The notes under the pieces: generated by a model
Seen by the model: only the letters and a program-made list of their open reading frames with translations
Database searches by the model: none
What the model was told of the DNA's origin: nothing
Assembly: GCA_000381605.1 (NCBI GenBank)
Contig: KB906754.1
Span: forward strand, 1,199,147-1,263,146
DNA length: 64,000 bases
Reading direction: 5' to 3'
Origin: Acidobacteriaceae bacterium KBS 89
GTDB taxonomy: Bacteria > Acidobacteriota > Terriglobia > Terriglobales > Acidobacteriaceae
Shown here: positions 35,901 to 43,970 of the stretch, piece by piece
Numbering within the stretch: position 1 is the first letter of the stretch
Layout of the letters: the number at the start of each line of letters is the position of its first letter
Program-made: the position numbers and the translations under genes

Positions 35901-36080
35901 GCCGGCGAGGGCGGAGAGCAGAATGCTCCACTCGGTCGCGCAGTAATCGGCGGCCTGTTGCTGGCAACTGTCGCGACATTGATCTTCGTTCCTGCAGTCT
36001 TCGGCCTCCTGCACGGACGAAGCAAAAAGAACCAAACCGCAGCAGAACCTGCCGACCGGCACTTGACGGCGAGGGCCTGA
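32901..36080 (+). CDS. RND-family multidrug efflux inner-membrane transporter
   Basis: The 1059-residue protein starts at ATG 32901 (MWIVKVALTRPYTFIVLAI); the frame is open upstream but without likely starts. It has the AcrB-type layout: one N-terminal span, a large periplasmic loop, six spans, and the same again. GILVDDATVTIENIERF carries the paired Asp of the proton relay in span 4. It exports drugs or toxic compounds using the proton gradient. The membrane-fusion gene follows after 8 bases. Confidence 0.93.
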   Translation: MWIVKVALTRPYTFIVLAILILIAAPVVILRTPTDIFPNIDIPVISIAWQYTGLNPEELEGRLTTPYEKTLTTLVDNIEHTESTTIAGVVVVKIYLQPGASLDTANAQVSSSSQFVLKSLPPGILPPQIIEFSASTVPILQLGLSGRGLSEQQLNDLGLNFIRPQLVTVPGAVVPNVYGGKQRSIMLNLNPKMLQAKGLSPIDVLNAMGSQNIVLPGGTAKIGQNEYDIHINAAPITIAGIANLPIRQVNGTTIYMHDVATVSDGNIPQTNIVRQDGHRGVLVTILKSGNASTLSVVGGIRALLPRIESTVSSDLRIRPIGDQSVFVRASIAGVVREAVIAAMLTGLMILLFLGSWRSTIIIAVSIPLSILSSIIVLGMIGQTINIMTLGGLALAVGILVDDATVTIENIERFLEEGHTLYDAILEGAAQISVPALVSTLCICIVFLPMFFLSGVSRYLFVPLAEAVVFAMLASYVLSRTLVPTLAMYLLKRHDHNAAPSRNLLARFQRGFERRFEQVRSSYVGVLRRLVAKRAIFVPVFLLLCLCVFLLVPFLGQNFFPGSDTGSFILHLRAKSGTRIEETAKLCDLVEQNIRKTVPAGELDNILDNIGLPYSSLNLQHATSGLIGPGDADILVSLKHEHHATDDYVADLRKSLPRDFPGVTFYFLPSDIVTQILNFGLPSPIDVQFETSDIEGTRKIAGTLLEQLRRVPGLVDLRIQQPADYPVLNIDVDRTKALQGGYSLRDVGGSLQNLLSGSSQLSPLFFLNYKNGVNYSIVAQAPQYEIQSLNDLQNVPLSSPNSKQPEILADVANISRSTEMQVINHYNIRRTLDIYGAIQGRDLGAVSRAIDKIVAANEPSLPRGTFVHVRGQIETMKNSYLGLIAGLAFAIVLVYLLIVVNFQSWLDPFIIITALPAALAGIVLFLFATRTTLSVPALMGAIMCMGVATANSILVVSFAKERLLDHGDAVMAAIEAGAIRFRPVCMTALAMIIGMVPMALGAGEGGEQNAPLGRAVIGGLLLATVATLIFVPAVFGLLHGRSKKNQTAAEPADRHLTARA

Positions 36081-36088
36081 AGGAATCT

Positions 36089-37360
36089 ATGAGCATTGAG
36101 GGATCACATATGACGAGCGCGACCGAGACGAAAGCAACCGAGGCCCATCCGTCCGGCCAGCATCCGCCAGTGTTGGATACATCGGCAGAGGAACCCAGGC
36201 TCACGCGTGGCTCGTGGATCGGTATGGCCATCGTAACCGTCATCATTGCGGCAGTCGTGATCTTCGGAGTGACGGCACGTCGCGGCAGCGAGCACGTCCT
36301 GGAAAAGGAGACCGCCGCTTCAGCCATTCCTTCGGTGAATGTCGTCTATCCAACACCCTCAACGCTTTCTTCCGAGCTCGCGCTTCCCGGCAACACTCAG
36401 GCATTCACGGACACGCCCATCTACTCGCGCACGAACGGCTACCTCAAGAGTTGGCACTTCGACATCGGCTCCCACGTGCGCAAGGGACAGCTTATGGCAG
36501 AGATCGAAACGCCTGAGGTCGACCAGCAGTTGCAGGTCGCACAGGCCGATCTGAAAAGCGCCGAGGCGAACCTCGACCTGGCCAACACGACCTCGACCCG
36601 CTATCAGAATTTGCTGAAGACAAACTCCGTCTCGAAGCAGGAGACCGATGTTGCGATGAGCGACGCCTCTGCCAAGAAGGCCGCCGTCGACGCCTCCATG
36701 GCGAATGTACGCCGGTTGCAGCAGTTACAGTCGTTCGAGAAGGTCTATGCGCCCTTCGATGGAATAGTCACCGCACGCAACACCGACATCGGCAGACTAA
36801 TCTCGGCGGGCCAGAACACCATGCCGCAGGAACTCTTCCATCTGGCGGCCATCGGAAAGATTCGAGTCTATGTCGCTGTCCCGGAGGCATATTCCGCTGC
36901 AATCCAAGTTGGAGGCAAAGCAAGTCTTACCCTAGACGAATATCCCGGGCGATCGTTTGAAGGCACCATCGCCCGCAACTCAAACGCGATCGACCAGGCT
37001 AGCCGCACGTTAAACGTCGAAGTCGACGTCGACAACCCCAAAGGCGAACTGCTTCCCGGCGCTTACGTCTTTGTTCACTTCAAGGTGCCGATGCGTGCCG
37101 CAAGCTTGATGATTCCATCCAACACCCTCCTGTTCCGCTCCGAAGGCCTCCGCGTCGGCGTGGTTCGCGATGGACGAGTGCAGTTGGTTCCCGTAAAGAT
37201 CGGTCACGATGCCGGCGCCACCGTAGAAATTGCATCTGGTCTGACGGCGAATGATGCCGTGATCCTCGATCCTTCCGACTCGCTGGCCAGCGGTCAGGAG
37301 GTCCAGATCGCAAACCACACCAACCAGCCCGCGAGCCAGACGAAAGCGGGGCAGCGGTGA
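36089..37360 (+). CDS. RND efflux membrane-fusion (periplasmic adaptor) protein
   Basis: The 423-residue protein starts at ATG 36089 after AAGGA; MTSATETK at 36110 is another possible start. One N-terminal span (GSWIGMAIVTVIIAAVVIFG) is followed by the barrel-sandwich lipoyl part (LKSWHFDIGSHVRKGQLMAE), an alpha-hairpin (VDQQLQVAQADLKSAEANLDL) and a beta-barrel (SLTLDEYPGRSFEGTIA). It bridges the pump and the outer-membrane channel. The 3' end overlaps the next gene by four bases. Confidence 0.9.
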   Translation: MSIEGSHMTSATETKATEAHPSGQHPPVLDTSAEEPRLTRGSWIGMAIVTVIIAAVVIFGVTARRGSEHVLEKETAASAIPSVNVVYPTPSTLSSELALPGNTQAFTDTPIYSRTNGYLKSWHFDIGSHVRKGQLMAEIETPEVDQQLQVAQADLKSAEANLDLANTTSTRYQNLLKTNSVSKQETDVAMSDASAKKAAVDASMANVRRLQQLQSFEKVYAPFDGIVTARNTDIGRLISAGQNTMPQELFHLAAIGKIRVYVAVPEAYSAAIQVGGKASLTLDEYPGRSFEGTIARNSNAIDQASRTLNVEVDVDNPKGELLPGAYVFVHFKVPMRAASLMIPSNTLLFRSEGLRVGVVRDGRVQLVPVKIGHDAGATVEIASGLTANDAVILDPSDSLASGQEVQIANHTNQPASQTKAGQR

Positions 37361-38811
37361 CGACACGCCCCGCAGCCTTAGCCAGTCTTACCGCGCTTCT
37401 GTTGACCGGCTGTATGGTCGGGCCGAAGTATGTGAAACCATCGGTTCCCCTGGCGCCCGCATACAAGGAAGCCGATCCCGACACGAACAAAGCGAACGCC
37501 AGCTGGCAGGTGGCCCAACCCGCCGATGCCGTTGCGCGCGGAGAGTGGTGGAAGATCTTCGCCGACGCCGAGCTGAATATCCTCGAGCCGCAAGTCGCCG
37601 CCAACAATCAGGACCTCAAAGCCGCCGATGCCCGGTTTCGTGAAGCACGCGCATTGATCCGTTTCAGTCACGCCTCGCTCTTCCCGACGGTCGGAACGAC
37701 ACCCTTTGCCGGAGGGCTGCGTAGCTCCGCCAATCGCCCTTACGCTAACGCAGTCAACTCCGGGGGAAACGGCGTCGGTGACATCCAGCTTCCAATCGAT
37801 CTGAACTACGAGATCGACGTCTGGGGCCGCGTTCGCCGAACAGTAAGTGCCGCGAAGGAAGAAGCGCAGGCCAGCGCAGGAGACCGGCAGGCAGTGCTCC
37901 TGAGCCTTCAGGCTGAACTCGCCGTCGACTACTTCGAGGCTCGCAGCGCCGACGCCCAGGAAAAGTTGTTGAACGATACCGTGAAGTACTACGAAGAGGC
38001 CTACCGCATCACGAACAATCGCTTTGAAGGCGGTGTCGCTCCAAAGTCTGACGTCGACCAGGCGAAGACACAGCTTGAGGCAGCCAAGGTAGAAGCCCGC
38101 GATATCACCTTGCGGCGCGCACAGTTCGAACATGCGATCGCCGTTCTTCTCGGCAAACCGCCCGCATCCTTCACACTCACCGACGCTCCCCTCGACGCGC
38201 GTCCGCCGGCCATTCCGCCTGGATTTCCCTCTGAGCTTCTGGAGCGGCGCCCGGACATCGCGTCAGCTGAGCGCCGAGTCGCAGAGGCGAACGACCGTAT
38301 CGGCATTGCGCGCACGGCATTCTACCCGACCATCTCGCTCAACGGAACGATCGGCGTGGAAGCCACCTCCTTCGGAAACCTGTTCAACCCCGCCAGTCTC
38401 GTATGGGCGATTGGCCCAACTTTGTCGCAGACGATCTTCGACGCTGGCCGGAGAGCCTCTGTCTCCGAACGTGCCGACGCCAACTACGACGAGACCGTCG
38501 CGAACTATCGGCAAACAACCCTGACCGCATTTCAGCAAGTAGAAGACAATCTCGTCGCGCTTCGTATCCTCCAGCAGGAGGCCGAAAATCAGCACCAGGC
38601 TACCCTTGCAGCGCAGTCGGCCGAACAGATATTCAACAACCGATACGTCGGCGGACTCGACACCTACCTCCAAGTCGTTACCGCGCAAACAACCGCTCTG
38701 AACAACGAGCGCAACGATATCGACATCATGCGCCGGCAGATGGACGCCAGCGTCCTTCTCATCAAGGCGCTAGGCGGCGGATGGAACGTTACTGATCTGC
38801 CGAAACTTTAG
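37357..38811 (+). CDS. RND efflux outer-membrane lipoprotein (NodT/OprM type)
   Basis: The 484-residue protein starts at a GTG that overlaps the adaptor stop (GTGA). A lipobox LLTGC (after residues about 14-18) predicts a lipid-anchored channel, followed by MVGPKYVKPSVP, the usual NodT opening, and two OEP repeats with ELLERRPDIASAERRVAEAN. It forms the trimeric exit duct of the pump. Its stop overlaps that of the convergent histidine kinase. Confidence 0.92.
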   Translation: MTTRPAALASLTALLLTGCMVGPKYVKPSVPLAPAYKEADPDTNKANASWQVAQPADAVARGEWWKIFADAELNILEPQVAANNQDLKAADARFREARALIRFSHASLFPTVGTTPFAGGLRSSANRPYANAVNSGGNGVGDIQLPIDLNYEIDVWGRVRRTVSAAKEEAQASAGDRQAVLLSLQAELAVDYFEARSADAQEKLLNDTVKYYEEAYRITNNRFEGGVAPKSDVDQAKTQLEAAKVEARDITLRRAQFEHAIAVLLGKPPASFTLTDAPLDARPPAIPPGFPSELLERRPDIASAERRVAEANDRIGIARTAFYPTISLNGTIGVEATSFGNLFNPASLVWAIGPTLSQTIFDAGRRASVSERADANYDETVANYRQTTLTAFQQVEDNLVALRILQQEAENQHQATLAAQSAEQIFNNRYVGGLDTYLQVVTAQTTALNNERNDIDIMRRQMDASVLLIKALGGGWNVTDLPKL

Positions 38812-40259
38812 CGGCCCGACAATTGCAACGGTAGATAAAACGAAAAGACGGAGCCCTGCGACTGCTGGCTGGTCACATCAATCGACCCGCCGTGGGCCTC
38901 GACAATGGCCTTTGCGATCGCCAGCCCCATCCCTGTTCCCTGCACGCGATACCGTTGCCCCTGCCCGCGATAAAACTTGTCGAAGATCATCATCCGTTCG
39001 AAGTCGTCCACGCCGGCGCCGCGGTCCGCGACGCTGGTAACAAGCTGCCCCTTGGCCACTTCGGCGCTCACGAAGATCGGGCTTCCCTCGGCAGAATACT
39101 TCGCGGCGTTCTCCAGCAGATGTTGCAGCACCTTGGCGATGCGCTCAAGGTCCATCTGCACCAGAGGCAATGTATCAGGCAGCCGTAGCTCAACCGGGTG
39201 CGTTTTCAATGGGCCCTGTACCGCCTCCAACGCCATATCCACGGCCTCCCGCATCGAATGCATTCGCAGATCGAGCTTGATGTCGTGCGCGTCCAGCTCC
39301 GCCATCTCCATTGCCTGGCCAACGAGCCGATCCAGCCTCGCGGCCTCCTCTTCGATCACCTGCATCATCTCCGCGGTCTGTTCTTTGTCGAGACGATCAT
39401 CGCTTCGCAGGCTCGTGATCGCAGCAGTGATCGAGGTCAACGGGGTTCGCAGCTCATGCGCTACGGAGTCAAGCAACGCATTGCGCAAGCGTTCACTCTC
39501 GCGCGAGGCCTCCACCCGCGTCAGCGTTTCCACTGCGCCGGCCCGCTCAATAGCAATCGCCGCAAGACCGCAGACCGCGTCAAGCGCCTCAGGAGAGGTC
39601 CCCTCACCGGTGATTCCCACGGCACCGATCGGACGCGTACCGAGAAGGATCGGGACCAGGGTGACACCTCGCTCCTCGTCCCGTCGATGGTCTCGCGTAA
39701 AAGCTGCGTCGCGAAGCTCGGCGGCGGTGACGTCCATGTAGTTGGGGCTCGACCGGTAAACCCTGTCCCTTTCGCGCAGATAAACCGCTGCCCCAGCAAG
39801 GTTGAAGGTCGAGGCAATCATCTGCGGCAGAACATTGAGCAGGTCGATGACATTGCCTGTCACCAGCATCTGCTGACTGAACTCGTACAGGCGCTCCGCC
39901 TCTCGCTGGCGGCGGCGCGAGATCTTCGCCTCGCGGCGCGCACGTTCCGCAAGCTGGCTGGCAACGATGCCAGTCACCAGAAACGCCAGCAGCGCAACCC
40001 AGTTTCGGCTATCGCCGATAGTAAAGGTCATGATCGGCGGAAGAAAAAAGAAATTGAAGGCGAGCGCCGATAAAATTGACAGATAAATCGAGTGGCGCAA
40101 CCCCCAATTCGCCGCCACCAAAAGGATGCCGACCAGGAACGTAAGAGCCACGGTCGTCTCGTTGACATGCGGCCAACGCCGGTAGACAGCTACAATAGCA
40201 GCGGCAGTAGCCGTCGAAATACTATAGCGAACGATACTGCGTAGGACCTTGCGCTGCAC
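38808..40259 (-). CDS. KdpD-like sensor histidine kinase, C-terminal half as a separate protein
   Basis: The 483-residue product starts at GTG 40259. In order: the four-span DUF4118 sensor of KdpD (residues about 12-100), a GAF-like region (about 120-245), HisKA with His268 in VAHELRTPL, and an ATPase domain (LENAAKYSAEG, DRGAG, GTGMGLAIAKAIVEAHGG). It lacks the KdpD and USP domains that normally precede the spans; these are encoded divergently at 40277. It would sense K+ or turgor and phosphorylate the KdpE-like regulator. Confidence 0.88.
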   Translation of the reverse strand: MQRKVLRSIVRYSISTATAAAIVAVYRRWPHVNETTVALTFLVGILLVAANWGLRHSIYLSILSALAFNFFFLPPIMTFTIGDSRNWVALLAFLVTGIVASQLAERARREAKISRRRQREAERLYEFSQQMLVTGNVIDLLNVLPQMIASTFNLAGAAVYLRERDRVYRSSPNYMDVTAAELRDAAFTRDHRRDEERGVTLVPILLGTRPIGAVGITGEGTSPEALDAVCGLAAIAIERAGAVETLTRVEASRESERLRNALLDSVAHELRTPLTSITAAITSLRSDDRLDKEQTAEMMQVIEEEAARLDRLVGQAMEMAELDAHDIKLDLRMHSMREAVDMALEAVQGPLKTHPVELRLPDTLPLVQMDLERIAKVLQHLLENAAKYSAEGSPIFVSAEVAKGQLVTSVADRGAGVDDFERMMIFDKFYRGQGQRYRVQGTGMGLAIAKAIVEAHGGSIDVTSQQSQGSVFSFYLPLQLSGR

Positions 40260-40276
40260 TACTTTATCTTATAACT

Positions 40277-41431
40277 ATGGGCACTCGCGATAACTCGAAC
40301 CCAACAGCGAAGAGCCCGGAAGAATGGTTGGAGAAGGTCGCGCCGGAAAAGACGCGCGGCACCTTTAAACTCTTCCTCGGCTACGCGCCGGGAGTGGGCA
40401 AAACCTACAACATGCTCAGCGAAGCGATCCGCAGGCACCAGCGGGGAGAGGACATCGTAATCGGCGTGGTAGAAACCCACGGCCGGCCACGCACCGCAGA
40501 GTTGGCCGAACAACTCGAAAAGATTCCTCGGAAAGAAATCGAATACAAAGGCGTAGTCTTCGAAGAAATGGATCTCGACGGCATTCTCGCCCGTCGCCCG
40601 CAGATCGTCCTAATCGACGAGTTGGCCCACACCAACATCGAAGGCAGCAAGCACCGTAAACGCTATGAAGACGTGCTGGACGTGCTCGCCGCCAACATCG
40701 ACGTGCTCGCCACCATGAACGTGCAGCACATCGAAAGCGTCGCCCCCACTGTACAGAGCGTCACCGGTATCCAAATTCGCGAAACCGTGCCCGACTGGCT
40801 CGTGCAGCGCGCCGACGAGATCGTCATGGCCGATCTCACACCCGAGGCGCTGCAAACCCGCATGCGTCGCGGAGACATCTACGGCGTGGATCGCGCAGAA
40901 AAGGCTCTCGCCAACTTCTTTCGCCGCGGCAATCTGATCGCACTTCGCGAGCTCGCACTGCAGCACGTCACCAAGGCAGTCGACCGCACACTTACTGCCT
41001 ACATGGACGCGAAGCAGATTGATGCTCATTGGGCAGTCCGCGAACGCGTTGCCGTCTGCATCAGTTCCAACAGTTCCTCGCACATGCTCATCGCCCGCGG
41101 CGCCCGCGTGGCCGAAGGCGTCGGCGGCGAACTCTTCGTCCTTCACGTCGACACCGGCGAAGACCTTCCTGGCGACGAAAAAAATACGCTCGCCGCCAAC
41201 ATGCAATTCGCCCGCAACCTCAACGCCGAGGTCTTCACCATCAAAGGCAAGAGCGTCGCCCACACCGCGGCCAGCTTTGTGCGCGAAAAGCGAATCACCC
41301 ACGTTGTCTTCGGCCGAACCGCCGTCCACGGCATCCGCAAATACCTTTACTACTGGGCAATCCAGCACTTCCTCAAGGAATCACCAAACGTCGACGTTCA
41401 CATCGTCACGCAACACTCGGAGCGCGAATGA
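40277..41431 (+). CDS. kdpD: KdpD N-terminal sensor domain plus universal-stress domain as a stand-alone protein
   Basis: The 384-residue soluble protein has the KdpD nucleotide-binding domain with Walker A GYAPGVGKT (residues 35-43) and LIDELAHTN, then a USP-like domain (VAVCISSNSSSHMLIARGA, LFVLHVDTGED). In a conventional KdpD these residues are fused to the kinase encoded next door on the other strand. Only 17 bases separate the two start codons. The 3' end overlaps the response regulator (ATGA). No kdpFABC is present in the window. Confidence 0.88.
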   Translation: MGTRDNSNPTAKSPEEWLEKVAPEKTRGTFKLFLGYAPGVGKTYNMLSEAIRRHQRGEDIVIGVVETHGRPRTAELAEQLEKIPRKEIEYKGVVFEEMDLDGILARRPQIVLIDELAHTNIEGSKHRKRYEDVLDVLAANIDVLATMNVQHIESVAPTVQSVTGIQIRETVPDWLVQRADEIVMADLTPEALQTRMRRGDIYGVDRAEKALANFFRRGNLIALRELALQHVTKAVDRTLTAYMDAKQIDAHWAVRERVAVCISSNSSSHMLIARGARVAEGVGGELFVLHVDTGEDLPGDEKNTLAANMQFARNLNAEVFTIKGKSVAHTAASFVREKRITHVVFGRTAVHGIRKYLYYWAIQHFLKESPNVDVHIVTQHSERE

Positions 41432-42144
41432 AGCAAAACGAGCACGATCAACCGGCAAAGATTCTCATCGTCGATGACGAACCGCAGATCACTCGCGTCC
41501 TTCGCACCGCCCTCTCCACACAGGGCCATTCGTTGCGAATCGCTGCGAACGGCGTCGAAGGGATGGAAGCCGTGCACGCGTGGCAGCCGGACCTTGTCAT
41601 CACCGACCTCGCCATGCCGCAGATGGGAGGCGTCGAGCTGTGTCGCGAAATTCGTGCTGTTTCACAGGTTCCCATCATTGTCCTCTCCGTCCGCAATCAG
41701 GACCTCATGAAGGTTGAGGCCCTCGACGCAGGGGCCGACGACTACGTCACCAAGCCCTTCAGCATTCAGGAACTGCAGGCCCGGGTCCGCGCCCAACTTC
41801 GCCGCAGCAACGCCACGACCGAAGAAACACCACAGGTCATTAAGGCCGGTGACTTCCTCATCGACATCCCGCAGCATCGTGTCGTCGTCCGCGGCCAGGA
41901 CATCCATCTGACGCCGAAGCAGTTCGATCTCCTCGTATCTCTGGCTCAGCATCCCGGACAAGTTCTCACCCACCGCGCTCTCCTCCATGCGGTGTGGGGT
42001 ACCAACGCCGATCAGCCAGAGTACCTGCGCGTCACAATCGGCCAACTGCGCAAGAAGATCGAACAATCCGACGAGCCCGCCTACATCGTTACCGAGCCAT
42101 GGATCGGATATCGTTTCCGTCCAACCGGCAACGACGATTTCTAG
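41428..42144 (+). CDS. kdpE: KdpE-like OmpR-family response regulator
   Basis: The 238-residue regulator has a receiver (ILIVDDEPQ, D60 in VITDLAMP, VTKPF) and an OmpR-type winged helix (LTPKQFDLLVSLAQHPGQVLTH...). Its start overlaps the kdpD-N stop by four bases, so translation is probably coupled. KdpE normally switches on the K+-importing Kdp ATPase; the target genes are not in this window. Confidence 0.88.
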   Translation: MKQNEHDQPAKILIVDDEPQITRVLRTALSTQGHSLRIAANGVEGMEAVHAWQPDLVITDLAMPQMGGVELCREIRAVSQVPIIVLSVRNQDLMKVEALDAGADDYVTKPFSIQELQARVRAQLRRSNATTEETPQVIKAGDFLIDIPQHRVVVRGQDIHLTPKQFDLLVSLAQHPGQVLTHRALLHAVWGTNADQPEYLRVTIGQLRKKIEQSDEPAYIVTEPWIGYRFRPTGNDDF

Positions 42145-42176
42145 GCACCACCACCTTGCTGAAAGAAACCTCACGC

Positions 42177-42201
42177 TATATTCCCATACGGAAATACTTC
42201 C
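42177..42201 (+). promoter_or_regulatory. Promoter and candidate operator of the GH28 gene
   Basis: TTGCTG at 42156 and TATATT at 42177-42182 (15-base spacer) could be a promoter. GGAA-ATAC-TTCC at 42190-42201 is a dyad just after the probable start point and 35 bases before the ATG. A similar motif lies upstream of GH35 (47852-47864) and GH2 (58227-58239). Confidence 0.4.
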
Positions 42202-42236
42202 AATCCATATATCGCATCTGCTAGCATGGCGCTCCT

Positions 42237-43970
42237 ATGGATCCCTTCAACTCGGCCCGACGTGAACTCCTTCGATTTGGCGGCATGGGACTCGCTGCTG
42301 CAGCCGCCACCACCGTACCCGCGGCTTATGCCGCTACGAAGTCCAAACTTTCAACATCCAATCCAGCCTTCTTCGACATACGCACCTACGGCGCCGTCGG
42401 CGATGGCAAAGCCGTCGACTCTCCCGCAATCAACAAGGCGATCGAAGCCGCGGCGGCAGCAGGTGGTGGCACAGTCCTGTTCCCCGCCGGAACCTGGCTG
42501 AGCTTCTCGATTCGCCTGAAGAGTCACGTCGCGCTTCACCTGTCGCAAGGCGCTACCATCCTCGCCGCGGACTCGCCCCTGCCCGGTGCAACCACCGGCT
42601 ACAACGGTGGCACCTACGATGCAGCCGAACCCAACACCGCATGGGACGCCTACCAGGACTACGGTCACAACCACTGGCACAACTCACTCATCTGGGGCGA
42701 AGGCATCAACGACGTCTCAATTACTGGCCCCGGCCTCATCTTCGGCAAAGGCCTCAGCTATGGAGCTGGCCCCGGCCGCGTCGGGCCTCCCCGCGCCGGC
42801 TTCGGACCCGATCGCCCTGCACCCGCTCCCGGCGCACCGACGCCACCCATCGTCCGTCCGCCCCGCGGAAACTACACCATGTTCCAGGCGGAGCAGCCCG
42901 GCGTAGGCAACAAAGCCATCGCACTCAAAAACTGCCGCAACGTCATCTTCCGCGACTTTTCGATCCTCAAGGGTGGTCACTTCGGCCTTCTTCTCACCGG
43001 CGTCGACAACATGACCATCGACAATCTCACCATCGACACCGACCGCGACGGCATCGACATCGACTGCTGCCACAACGTCCGCGTCTCCAACTGCTTCGTC
43101 AACTCTCCCTGGGACGACGCCATCTGTCCCAAGTCCAGCTACGCCATTGGCTACAACCGCGCCACTGAGAACCTGACCATCACCAACTGCTACGTCGCGG
43201 GTTCCTATGAGCTCGGCACCATGCTCGACGGCACCTATAAAAAATTCGCTCCCGACGTCCCTCACCTCGCCCGCAACGGCCGCATCAAGTGCGGCACCGA
43301 ATCCAACGGCGGCTTCAAAAACATCACTATCTCCAACTGCGTCTTCGACGGATGCATGGGCCTCGCTCTGGAAAGTGAAGACGGAGCCCTCTGCGAAGAC
43401 ATCGCCATCTCCAACATCACCATGCGCGACGTCGTCAGCGCCCCGCTCTTCTGGCGTCTGGGAGCGCGTCTGCGCGGCCCCAAGGAGAGCACTAAGGTCG
43501 GCACTCTACAGCGGGTCGTCGTCAACAATCTCGTCAGCTACAACACCGGCTCACACATCTCCTCCATCCTCAGTGGCATCCCGGACTTTCCCATTCGCGA
43601 CATAAAGATTTCAAACGTCTACATCCAGCACGCGGGCGGCGGCTCTGCCGACGACGCCAAAATCGTCATGCCCGAAAATGCCGACAGGTATCCCGACCCC
43701 GGCATGTTCGGCCCTACGACACCCTCGCAGGGTTTCTTTCTGCGCCACGTTAATAGCCTCGAGATGAGTCACGTCGAGATCCAGCCCGGTACACCCGACC
43801 AACGCCCAAGCTTCTACCTCGAAGAGGTCAACCGCGCCGACTTCATCGCCGTCACCGCGCCCACCACGCCACCCGCCTTCTCACTGAACAAAGTCACCGA
43901 TCTGCGCATCCTGATGAGCCGCGCAGCGAAAGATACGCAGCTCGACAGCGTCGATCACAAAATTATCTAG
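42237..43970 (+). CDS. Secreted GH28-family polygalacturonase/rhamnogalacturonase-like enzyme
   Basis: The 577-residue protein has a twin-arginine signal (ARRELLRFGGMGLAAAAA), so it is probably exported folded. A parallel beta-helix follows, starting IRTYGAVGDGKAVDSPAINKA. GH28 signatures: TDRDGIDIDCC, SPWDDAICPKSS (catalytic Asp pair) and NGRIKCGTES (RIK motif); the usual GHG is read as GS in YVAGSYELG. GH28 enzymes hydrolyse galacturonic-acid linkages of pectin. A Pro/Gly-rich loop at 42760-42860 is unusual. Its stop overlaps the convergent GH106-like stop. Confidence 0.88.
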   Translation: MDPFNSARRELLRFGGMGLAAAAATTVPAAYAATKSKLSTSNPAFFDIRTYGAVGDGKAVDSPAINKAIEAAAAAGGGTVLFPAGTWLSFSIRLKSHVALHLSQGATILAADSPLPGATTGYNGGTYDAAEPNTAWDAYQDYGHNHWHNSLIWGEGINDVSITGPGLIFGKGLSYGAGPGRVGPPRAGFGPDRPAPAPGAPTPPIVRPPRGNYTMFQAEQPGVGNKAIALKNCRNVIFRDFSILKGGHFGLLLTGVDNMTIDNLTIDTDRDGIDIDCCHNVRVSNCFVNSPWDDAICPKSSYAIGYNRATENLTITNCYVAGSYELGTMLDGTYKKFAPDVPHLARNGRIKCGTESNGGFKNITISNCVFDGCMGLALESEDGALCEDIAISNITMRDVVSAPLFWRLGARLRGPKESTKVGTLQRVVVNNLVSYNTGSHISSILSGIPDFPIRDIKISNVYIQHAGGGSADDAKIVMPENADRYPDPGMFGPTTPSQGFFLRHVNSLEMSHVEIQPGTPDQRPSFYLEEVNRADFIAVTAPTTPPAFSLNKVTDLRILMSRAAKDTQLDSVDHKII

